Virus record (IMG/VR): IMGVR_UViG_3300030451_003654
Span: 22,861-86,860 of that record
DNA length: 64,000 bases
Strand: one strand, 5' to 3'
Origin: a virus
The position numbers and the translations under genes are program-made. Positions 11,601 to 17,950 of this stretch are shown here, in pieces (position 1 is the stretch's first letter; each line of letters opens with the position of its first letter). The notes under the pieces were generated by a model. The model was not told the DNA's origin. It ran no database searches and worked only from the letters and a program-made list of their open reading frames with translations.

Positions 11601-13272
11601 AAATACTAATAGTATTACTTCCGTGATATGAAAATGAAGGTATATTACTTAAAGACATATATTTATGCAATTCATTAACAGAACTAATATTAAGCCTTGT
11701 ACCTGTTAATTGTCCACCTTTTAATTGAATTTCTAATCTATTATATAAATTACCATCAATGTTAGAATCATATTTAAAGTTAGATAATTCTGTACTCCAT
11801 TCCTTTCTAAAATAATTTTCATTATTTAATGTAATTGGGAAATTACTACTTTGCCAAAATTTATCTGTTGTCTTTCTCCAATATGCTATCGGTAATGACC
11901 CTTGATAATAGTTATTAGTTGAATCTAATGTAGGCGTTTCAAGTGGGTCTGAATCTAATATAAAGAAATAATTTTGTATTCTAATAATTGCTGTATTACC
12001 GCTTGCATCTTCAATAATTTCTGAACCATCTACATTAGCAAACATATCAGGTGATTGTATATTGGTAACCACAATAGCCGATGTTCCTGCTGTTATAGAT
12101 GCTAATCCCTCTAATTGTGCAGTATGAGAATTGGTTAAATTGTCTTCAAACATTACCTGCCTTACCTTTAAATCATCATATAAATTAATTTTTTCATCAA
12201 TAATTTTACTTGTATCTACTAATGTAATTTGTCCAAAAGAACCTACTTTATTAATAGTTTTACTAATATCTAAATCAATAACAACAGGCATAAAATTAGC
12301 AATTTCGAGTGAGTCATTATATGTAATATATCTTTTAGGTCCTCTATATGCACCTGCTTGGTCTAATATACCTCTATTAATATTTACAAAACAATCATCC
12401 CAAGATGTTAAATCAACAGTATATGTACCATGATTTCCTGTTCCTCCTAAATCAGATACAATACTTTGATTAGATGAATTAATTTCATCTTTATTTTTAA
12501 GATTATCAACTAAATTAACTTGATAAGTAAATGGTGATTTATCTATCACCCTTTGACTACTATTAGATTCTGTAACAAAATGAGTTGTAATAGGACTTAC
12601 TTGGTTATTTAATTTCAGTAGTTTATATTTAGTAGAATAATCTAATTGGTTTTTGATATTAAGTCTATCATTGTAAAAATAAAATATAGGACTACTAGCG
12701 GTTGTTCTACTAAAATATCTTCCTACATTTGAATTACCTAAGACTCCAAAACTTACCGCTACTGTTTCTGTTTCTGTTTTTAGAGGTCCTTTATAAATAG
12801 CATATTTAATCCCTTTTACATTATCTATTTTAGTCTTAGGGCTAAATTCAAAGGCATCATTAGGTGCATCATATTGTATCTGTTCTGTGATTTTTGCAAC
12901 ATGTGTTTTATTTCTGTGAGTTTCAAAATGACCTGAAGTAAATGCTTCAGTAGAATATATTACTACAAAGTAATCATATAGTGGGTCTAAGGTTAAGGTT
13001 TGTCCGACAGGTAATTTTAATTGATATGATTTTGTATTTACAGGATTTTCTAAAATATCGTTTATTGATTGTTCTGAAGGAAGATGTCTGTTAATTATAC
13101 CTACGCCTGTTGGATTTTGAGCGTTGTGCTTTGTGGTTATTGTATATGATGATAAACTCCATTGTGTTTCTGTTCTTGTATCTACAATAACAGGATTAGT
13201 AGATACATCATATCCCGCATCTCCAGCAGAAGAATAAGAAGTTTTACCCTTTTTAAGTGCATAAAATGACAT
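5674..13272 (-). CDS. Giant tail-tip / baseplate hub protein (2532 aa)
   Basis: The longest gene in the window. Around residue 590 a segment (GSVEHIEDELNSSG, then YNIKGRDDIHKLLGPI) resembles the domain of gp27/gpD-type hub proteins. At about residues 2260-2450 a second hub-like region contains FNGSDLYNALLYIS, TSRNKTMFDLYNN and LEVGDIIKLDYPS. The intervening ~1600 residues are beta-rich and Asn/Thr/Ser-rich, and the protein ends with LGFN/LGF repeats seen in tail-tip proteins. It probably forms the trimeric tail tip that contacts the tape measure and carries receptor-binding or tail-sheath-like insert domains. AGGAGG precedes the start. No lysozyme or peptidase motif was recognised. Confidence 0.75.
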   Translation of the reverse strand: MSFYALKKGKTSYSSAGDAGYDVSTNPVIVDTRTETQWSLSSYTITTKHNAQNPTGVGIINRHLPSEQSINDILENPVNTKSYQLKLPVGQTLTLDPLYDYFVVIYSTEAFTSGHFETHRNKTHVAKITEQIQYDAPNDAFEFSPKTKIDNVKGIKYAIYKGPLKTETETVAVSFGVLGNSNVGRYFSRTTASSPIFYFYNDRLNIKNQLDYSTKYKLLKLNNQVSPITTHFVTESNSSQRVIDKSPFTYQVNLVDNLKNKDEINSSNQSIVSDLGGTGNHGTYTVDLTSWDDCFVNINRGILDQAGAYRGPKRYITYNDSLEIANFMPVVIDLDISKTINKVGSFGQITLVDTSKIIDEKINLYDDLKVRQVMFEDNLTNSHTAQLEGLASITAGTSAIVVTNIQSPDMFANVDGSEIIEDASGNTAIIRIQNYFFILDSDPLETPTLDSTNNYYQGSLPIAYWRKTTDKFWQSSNFPITLNNENYFRKEWSTELSNFKYDSNIDGNLYNRLEIQLKGGQLTGTRLNISSVNELHKYMSLSNIPSFSYHGSNTISILDYFSGSAIIDKILFNGSVEHIEDELNSSGQLIYNIKGRDDIHKLLGPIINKSYLHSSDYIYSTEHPIQDIRETNVGLVSNTSFSLSGIFPGDTGATQYLGGDHTTWTYGTKLYTSDGRFIAAVKEVNVNAITFIEPARCYYPKSSLIHVATSDYIISGTGIETNKDATKYANNIKNAADKGLYFTAGKTHPSYGNETTLVEKAGTTGSLSLGYDINSPTNVNNDNEFLFRLSTEGATNTYHSINTISSLTNYDIVSVSGAENEEKVITISPVSPFLLGRVDANTSDNRYTNSAGLYLINTQSLTNGGLVNLVHNKTHTTPNNRKAIAINRNENNIFGNPIFKYIDLQNSTNLYKIDYIINETNYGSPTNNNQYSRIKPTYIKYATSYKFKESLTITNSSDVVTSSSPTIYAPMSEFNNLLNNTLKSSLSDGTETMLIKPPEARGHKTFLGSLCADFTYYDNSKSNTKPILANTLYTGNEVLPLVDYSLFINNVGFFFYRNSAYPNVWSNTSDVKYNFEITDPKGLFYHIFAPCDIYNDSINNENHIGYSGHNFNFSDFGLTLISKGSDIASNISHSEYHGKGVSTEKTSNDYSYSPIINSSISPQNIKRASLGRLVEIGFDMSFNIIDMENIETSGYEYTGLSYRDDYQIIRLAHKSPIKISENVTVGETNIYVSTGNWFQDFNDGQFADLDHGYDVLFKNTGEMLGIVHSSISGKITPNDLVGAITTNVSDATDGTYTNVSSTTDGIGTGLIMTVVVSGGAVTSIFTINDANRGQDYEIGDTVTFAAAGIGSPSNDLVLTLRDGDTRNRVRLITRSNLNSFSQGFHGLRHTLGGDFMMTTDQRCNSLRFPANGNADGALVPMAVDDDIYVMRVQLKDASGTRDKDRLSKTSFTPFNTVFKYGSFGNNWRPNIEGLLASNAGLIRDNRYIQMHHNTAYLRFSLFPEQNTAVGETTYFSEKGKHWGDTVEMFYIFNLASADWSTTSFDGAGHTFNVDIDLPKVYLPFVFAGYYLWSDNTAFDFGLEAKSFAGAKRLHPFATTHRYKEVGGTGSATSMDRGDRSYVGGTFNYMQSDSTSACNNGDNSIEVLDTSVYQVKDMIYYLENDDIKRPRFIGMVQAIDTANSELDLFSAYAGRNLSSGTRIYRHDPHYKTYYHPSRLMQVFEEGNNTVVSGLNIKYGIKTYTSSGDNLNHGGLYSSGYFTLLHQKPIQGSFKNNKHLTAGASFSIQTEIDGFSNGMNYGWAFPHNQSTSLVKSGGTVYQSDMFAEHYNDGNGAQQDAVFSWHFPILSCSQFWAPHRYSTEFTKNISSSRGVEDNILAGLFAFKPHLLLHDADTGIIVSNVDADFSSEDRFKLMDNGDIRQITIDFSTGVFKNNWLQFSPNLTGLYLVSNVTIAGEDTANTQFSAPSVVSLKMPGEYNPSTYEWTPLTNANYFKAKHVIPAHIHQILKHEITFSTDGQQIHNIWIDNAGTVDVTMQGYRVMKLSDTCFYDFSPKEIFLNSLSTRYSKHPTKNETLENIPKINVSGKKQETFKVDSGGTAVNATQLVGNEIVEEEGMAGTADGILSMYVLLDPEPISSSYPLLRNKATILEKFPEGSYNLTLNDGINKYNTLMNMSNEIIDDGNHSSSGMTKITFNEIKEMKGLVSLGETFDITVPAFVNTQNIESAKIGTTFNIGQEIENIINDLFEINDITYTKKEISEKYFASPTFNGSDLYNALLYISRYKNLEPIVINKNVKIRKINDEDDIVDVTLTEGESQITSTSRNKTMFDLYNNVIVYGNGVRGLKSDNKSIKEVGIKTLEETDLSLTTQKQVDERALDLLRLHNNDNNQINITIGDEGTEHLEVGDIIKLDYPSLNIRVGRYMILAINHRIGKLPVYSLGYYNKNLFYRIAEVIASGKKVSSEIRGTEFVESAEIFDSITGVKIKELEIQIDEVGLAPEQTLGFNTTLGFNTPLGFIGSAGSITNLMREDLA

Positions 13273-14354
13273 TATCTTTCAGCCTCCTCAAATGTTAAAT
13301 ATAATTTTAGTGTTTTTCTTTGCGGGAATAATGTATATATTGAAGGGAAATCTGTAATTAAATCATCATTAAACGCTAATTCATGTATTTCTCCCATAAA
13401 TTGAGTTGTTCTTGGAATAGCAGCGTTTGGGTTTTGTCCGATATAAATAGAAGTATCTGAAAAATTAAAGTCTGTTTCAATATCATTTCTTCTATCTTTA
13501 TGTCTTTTTGTAGTGACTAAAGAACCATTAAGGAATATACTCATTAGACCTGTTGCATTATTAAATGAAGCAGCAATATGATAATTACCTAAAACATATA
13601 AAGGCTCTTTTAAAGGTTCAGCAAATATTTTAAAATTATTATTATTATTATATCCTACTCTATCATATACTCCGCTAAGATGAATACCTGTTGTACCTGT
13701 TACATCTATTTGTTCAACACTTCCCATTAAATTATTTTCAATATCGTATAACAAATCTCCTACGACAAAATTATTTGCGGATGAAGCAGACATTGATAAA
13801 AAAGTATCATAAGAACTGCTTTGTATTGCTGTACCTGCACCGTTAAGAATATGTCTTCTAATGGTTTGAAATCCCTCATACATATCATTTATATTATTCA
13901 TATTAGTATGATTTGATACAGGTACAATAATATTGTTTGTATATAATGTATCATTGTTTGCAATTTTAACTCTAAAACCTATTTGATATTCGGCTGGATT
14001 ATTATTAGTATTTACAGTATTATTTTGTAAAAATATTTCTACATTATCTGAATAAAATAAAGTCATTTTTTGATTTATTCTTTGTGCGTTTGGTAAATAT
14101 AAACTACTTTGATTTGAAGCATTTGCATGAGAAGGCATAGTTTTATCAGAATCATAAACTATATTTTTAATGTTACCATTGCAATCATAGGGAGTAACAA
14201 TAGTTTGAAATGTAAATGAATCAGATATTTCCCAAATACCATATGGGTTATTATTTGGTACATTAGATGTATATGGAATAGTAATATACCCATCAGACAT
14301 AACAGGAAATTTTAATGATTTCCTATTACCAATATAAGTATTATAATTAACCAT
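13272..14354 (-). CDS. Laminin G/concanavalin-like tail-tip protein
   Basis: A 360-residue protein. Its C-terminal ~130 residues have the look of a LamG/concanavalin jellyroll: YHIAASFNN, then GLMSIFLNGSLV, then SIYIGQNP and FMGEIHELAFN. Such domains bind sugars or proteins and are frequent on viral tails and on fibre bases. It sits between the distal tail protein and the hub and shares its last base with the hub start. Asn-rich composition fits an exposed virion protein. It probably contributes to host-surface adhesion at the tail tip. Confidence 0.7.
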   Translation of the reverse strand: MVNYNTYIGNRKSLKFPVMSDGYITIPYTSNVPNNNPYGIWEISDSFTFQTIVTPYDCNGNIKNIVYDSDKTMPSHANASNQSSLYLPNAQRINQKMTLFYSDNVEIFLQNNTVNTNNNPAEYQIGFRVKIANNDTLYTNNIIVPVSNHTNMNNINDMYEGFQTIRRHILNGAGTAIQSSSYDTFLSMSASSANNFVVGDLLYDIENNLMGSVEQIDVTGTTGIHLSGVYDRVGYNNNNNFKIFAEPLKEPLYVLGNYHIAASFNNATGLMSIFLNGSLVTTKRHKDRRNDIETDFNFSDTSIYIGQNPNAAIPRTTQFMGEIHELAFNDDLITDFPSIYTLFPQRKTLKLYLTFEEAER

Positions 14355-14359
14355 TTAAT

Positions 14360-15370
14360 TCACCCAATAATTGCCGCTACCTCAAAATCAAGCGTGAAAG
14401 TGATATATGGTAATCCAGCCTGTATCTGTGTATTAAAGTTTCTGATAAAGCCCTTTACTCCTCTTACATTAGAATCGGAATGTATAGGTGAAGGAAAATT
14501 AGTGAAAGGCTTACCGTCATCTCCTTCGGGATAAAATTGGTAAATACTTCCTCTATTATCTTGCGACCTTACCTTATATGTGAATGGAATAAGGGGTAAA
14601 TCGTCAATACTTGTAAAAGTTGTAGGATTAGCCACCTGTGCTTCGCTGAGAGAGTCGTGGTATCTATATCTACCATCAACCCTTGAAGGCATAAGAATAA
14701 TTAACTCATTCATTGTTTGGTAATTCTGCAATCCTGATGAGTCAGCATGAGAGTGTATTAACTGTGCAATTTCAAAAGCGGTCATATATACTGAAGGGTT
14801 CTTAACTAACCCTGTTGTTTTCTTAAATTCTTTAGTAATGAATTGGTCTGTTATAGTACCTGATATATTTATTGATTTTGAAGCCATACCTAAATCTAAT
14901 GCAAGAGTTTGTGCTTCTCCTGTAATAGCAGCAACACCTGGAATTGGTACAGTAGGAACAGTTTTTGATGTAGTTATACCAACAGAATCAGCCTTGAGAC
15001 CTATTCTATTTGTGGAGAAAAACTCTTCAGTTAAACCCTTTGCATCTCTCGCACCTAAATTTAAAAATACAAAATGTTGTGCGCTTGATGTATTGTCGGT
15101 ACTTATATTATAATTGATAGAACTATTATTCCATAGTACTTGTCCACTTGTTAAAATAACTCCTATAAAAGAACTTTCATCTGTTATATTTTGAACTGTT
15201 GTAATTGTAGTAGCAGTAATTAATCTAATACTATATGTTCCTGTATTATTAGTTGATTGAAATATTGTTATTGTATCTCCTACTTCAAAACCATCAGAAA
15301 TAAAACTACCTGATGTTCTTGTGATTACATTGTTTGTAATTGATAAAGTTACATTACCTGTTTGTGTCAT
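14360..15370 (-). CDS. Distal tail protein candidate
   Basis: A 336-residue protein immediately downstream of the tape measure, the usual position of the distal tail (Dit) protein. The N-terminal ~75 residues form a beta-rich module with many Thr (GFEVGDTITIFQ, TATTITTVQ). The rest contains a segment (YKVRSQDNRGSIYQFYPEGD) and ends TFTLDFEVAAIIG, in the style of tail tube-related beta sandwiches. The call rests mainly on synteny. It could instead be a second tube-like or baseplate wedge protein. Confidence 0.5.
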   Translation of the reverse strand: MTQTGNVTLSITNNVITRTSGSFISDGFEVGDTITIFQSTNNTGTYSIRLITATTITTVQNITDESSFIGVILTSGQVLWNNSSINYNISTDNTSSAQHFVFLNLGARDAKGLTEEFFSTNRIGLKADSVGITTSKTVPTVPIPGVAAITGEAQTLALDLGMASKSINISGTITDQFITKEFKKTTGLVKNPSVYMTAFEIAQLIHSHADSSGLQNYQTMNELIILMPSRVDGRYRYHDSLSEAQVANPTTFTSIDDLPLIPFTYKVRSQDNRGSIYQFYPEGDDGKPFTNFPSPIHSDSNVRGVKGFIRNFNTQIQAGLPYITFTLDFEVAAIIG

Positions 15371-15375
15371 TTAAA

Positions 15376-17328
15376 TCAAATCCTTGTTCCTGATGAGGTT
15401 GTTCTATTAACTTCTAAAGATATTAATCTACCAACCTTATTAGCAATATCTCTTAATTCAGCATCTGAAGCACCGACTCTTCCTTGTACATTTACAGTAA
15501 TATTATTTGTAGAACCTGCTGCAATTTGTCTTGAATCATTATTACTATATACATGAGAACCTCTTGGTAAATTAACTAATTCAGGACCTTTTTCTCCTAC
15601 AACAGTTAATCCGCTTGCTGGTCCACCCATTGCTTTACCATCAATCATACTTGCTACTCCACCTATTAATGCTAAAACTAAAAGTACTACCGCTACAATT
15701 GGTCCTGAAGTTAAAGCAGCAATTGTTATAGAAGCGACATACCAAGCAGCAAATATAATTCCTACAAATCCTACAAGTTTTAAAAATCCTTTAAGACCTT
15801 GCTCTTTAAAGTAATCTTTCATAAAACCAAATAAAGCATATCCTACTGCTTTAAGTAATTCAAATACTACAATACCTGCCCCTATTGCTAACTCTAATAA
15901 AAATCCACCTAAACTCATTATTAGTTTAATACCTGAAGAAACAAAATCGCCATCTGCTGAAAATATATCAGAAATAAATTGAATTAAATCAGCAATAACT
16001 ACTGCACCTGCTTCTAATAAACCACTTAATACAGTCATTACAACGCCTCCTACTTCAAATACTTTCTTCACTAATAAGATAATATAATCAATTACACCTA
16101 AACTCTTTAATGTTATCAATAATAAAATTATAAGACCTGCTATAAGGAAAAATTGCACAAAGAATAATGTTGCTTTACCTAATAATTGCATTATTGCTTT
16201 ACCTGATGAAGCACCTTTTAAGAAACTTTGAAATGTATTCTTTTGTCGCCAAAGATATAATTTTAACATATGTCTTTTTTGCCATGCTCTATATATTTTT
16301 TCAGCCTTAGTACCTTTAAATATTCCTTCTAAGAAACCTGTTTGTTTTGCACCTGTTGAATCAAAACCTGTTATACCACCTGCTGCATTTTTATTAGCGA
16401 CTATTCCTTCTCCCTGTAAATCAGATTCAAGACTTGCAGCCTTCTCTTCTAATTTCTTTTTATCTTCATCAATTTTATCTTTTAACTCTTGTAGTTTTTT
16501 CTTTTCATCTTCATCAGTAGCGTTAGCAATATCTCTTTGCAAATCAGTATATTTACGAGTAAGTAAAATATATTCTTGTTGAGTATCTTGTAGCATACCT
16601 GCTAATTTTAATTGTTCGTCATTCATCTCTTGTAAATTATCTTTAGAAATAATAAGACCTTTATTGTAATCGTCTAATTTATCTTGTAATTCGCTTTGTC
16701 TATCTAAATGTTCTTGACTTGCATTAGCAATTTGACTAATATAATTAATTTCATCTTCCATCATTTGCATTCTTTTAAATTGATTTCTCAATTCTTTTGC
16801 TCTTGTATTATTTAAAGATTCACTAAACTCAGCAGCCTTTCCTTCAGCAGTTTCTGTTCTTTCTACTAATTTAAGAATTGCTTGACGAGTACCATATCTT
16901 TTCTGTAATACTTTAAAATATTTAGAACCAAAAATATTTCTTTTATCTTCTAAAGATGCTGTACCATCTAAAATACCTTTAAGTGCTTCTTGGGTTTTTA
17001 ATACCGTTCTAAGATTATCATCTGTTTCAGCAACCCTATTAGTTAATTCAGTTTCAGCCTTAATTCTATTTTCTTGTAGTTTTTGTTGAAATTGTAAAGC
17101 GTTTGAAAAAGCCTTAACCTTATTCTGAATTTTCCAAAACCCTGTACCTGAAAAGAAACGGGCTAAAGCAATCCACGCTTGACCCGTAGCAGTAGAATTT
17201 TTTGTTATATCAATAAATCCTTGTAAAGCACCTTTTTCTAATTTTCCTATTTCTTCTAATGATTTTGAAACTTTGTCAAGATTATATGCCATATCTTTGG
17301 TAACCTTAACATAAGTTTCTCCCGTCAT
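15376..17328 (-). CDS. Tail tape measure protein
   Basis: A 650-residue protein. Residues about 60-310 are long coiled-coil helices rich in Glu/Lys. Residues about 375-565 contain several strongly hydrophobic segments (FFVQFFLIAGLIILLLIT, LLELAIGAGIVVFELL, IVAVVLLVLALIGGV). The C-terminal part has the hallmark GEKGPELVNLPRGSHVYS found in tape measure proteins. The gene follows the frameshifted tail chaperones with a TAATG overlap, exactly as expected. It sets tail length and is ejected during infection; the hydrophobic segments probably insert in the host membrane. At ~0.15 nm per residue the tail would be near 100 nm. Confidence 0.93.
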   Translation of the reverse strand: MTGETYVKVTKDMAYNLDKVSKSLEEIGKLEKGALQGFIDITKNSTATGQAWIALARFFSGTGFWKIQNKVKAFSNALQFQQKLQENRIKAETELTNRVAETDDNLRTVLKTQEALKGILDGTASLEDKRNIFGSKYFKVLQKRYGTRQAILKLVERTETAEGKAAEFSESLNNTRAKELRNQFKRMQMMEDEINYISQIANASQEHLDRQSELQDKLDDYNKGLIISKDNLQEMNDEQLKLAGMLQDTQQEYILLTRKYTDLQRDIANATDEDEKKKLQELKDKIDEDKKKLEEKAASLESDLQGEGIVANKNAAGGITGFDSTGAKQTGFLEGIFKGTKAEKIYRAWQKRHMLKLYLWRQKNTFQSFLKGASSGKAIMQLLGKATLFFVQFFLIAGLIILLLITLKSLGVIDYIILLVKKVFEVGGVVMTVLSGLLEAGAVVIADLIQFISDIFSADGDFVSSGIKLIMSLGGFLLELAIGAGIVVFELLKAVGYALFGFMKDYFKEQGLKGFLKLVGFVGIIFAAWYVASITIAALTSGPIVAVVLLVLALIGGVASMIDGKAMGGPASGLTVVGEKGPELVNLPRGSHVYSNNDSRQIAAGSTNNITVNVQGRVGASDAELRDIANKVGRLISLEVNRTTSSGTRI

Positions 17329-17905
17329 TAGAATTTCCCACCTGTTTTATGTTTGTTTATTTCATCGAGTTTCATATGCTCGATTTCAGCATGAACCAAC
17401 AGAAGGTCAGTTATTAGACTTACAGGTAAATCCATAGCAACATCAGGGCTAATGTTTAATTCCTTTGATAGAGTATAATATGTTATTGCATGTGCTACTC
17501 TTGGATTTTTGATTTCGCCCCTTCTTACTGCCCTTCTGAATTCGCTTTTAAATTATCATCAACCTCCACGACACTAAAAGGGTCAGGCAAAATAGCCTTA
17601 ATCTGTTGTCCGACATAAGGATTGATTCTTAACAAATCAATAGGACTCAACATAGGTTCAGTCTTTTCTACAAATGCCTCAAATAAATATCTATATACTT
17701 CAGTCATATCAAATGATACATCTTGTGCTTGCATATTGACATTAAATAGTTTCATCTGCGCTTGCTCTAATTGAAAGAATGTGGGTTCTTTAACCCAAAT
17801 CTTCATGTATTCTTCTTCATTAGGGTCAATTCTTACATAGTGTAAAACGCTTTCTACTCTTGTCAATAATTTACCTTTCTCCGTTATAATTTTCTTTTGT
17901 TCCAT
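17328..17905 (-). CDS. Tail assembly chaperone, -1 frameshift fusion (G-T type, 192 aa)
   Basis: The reading frame -1 to the 126-residue chaperone is open from the slippery site to a TAA at 17328-17330 that overlaps the tape measure ATG. A -1 slip on TTTAAAA after residue 120 would add 72 residues (starting SEFRRAVRRGEIKNP and ending HKTGGKF). This is the classic gpG/gpGT arrangement directly upstream of a tape measure gene. The long form normally recruits the tail tube subunit to the tape measure-bound chaperone. The extension has no start codon with a ribosome-binding site of its own, which supports frameshifting over a separate gene. Confidence 0.85.
17525..17905 (-). CDS. Tail assembly chaperone, short form (G type, 126 aa)
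   Basis: The zero-frame product, read from ATG 17905, which has AAAAAAGGTGAATATT in front of it. It contains helix-rich sequence (KEPTFFQLEQAQMKLFN, EVYRYLFEAFVEKTEP) similar in style to phage tail chaperones that share the fold of XkdN or gpG. It coats the tape measure protein during tail assembly and is not expected in the virion. It lies between the tail tube and tape measure genes, the canonical position. The C-terminal codons include the slippery heptamer, from which the long form arises. Confidence 0.85.
   Translation of the reverse strand: MEQKKIITEKGKLLTRVESVLHYVRIDPNEEEYMKIWVKEPTFFQLEQAQMKLFNVNMQAQDVSFDMTEVYRYLFEAFVEKTEPMLSPIDLLRINPYVGQQIKAILPDPFSVVEVDDNLKANSEGQ
17546..17552 (-). 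promoter_or_regulatory. Programmed -1 frameshift slippery heptamer T TTA AAA
   Basis: On the - strand the sequence reads AAT TTA AAA GCG in the zero frame, so the heptamer T-TTA-AAA fits X-XXY-YYZ exactly. The -1 frame has a TAA just upstream of the heptamer and is open for 72 codons downstream, so the only productive shift window is at this site. No obvious strong stem-loop follows; a GGAGG sequence 9-13 bases upstream could act as an internal Shine-Dalgarno stimulator. Confidence 0.85.
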
Positions 17906-17950
17906 AATATTCACCTTTTTTCATAATTCTCACCGACTATATCTTAATTA

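Noticed and set aside
17328-17524. A separate small gene between the tail chaperone and tape measure
   Set aside because: No start codon with a ribosome-binding site exists, whereas the frame connects to the upstream gene through a perfect -1 slippery site.
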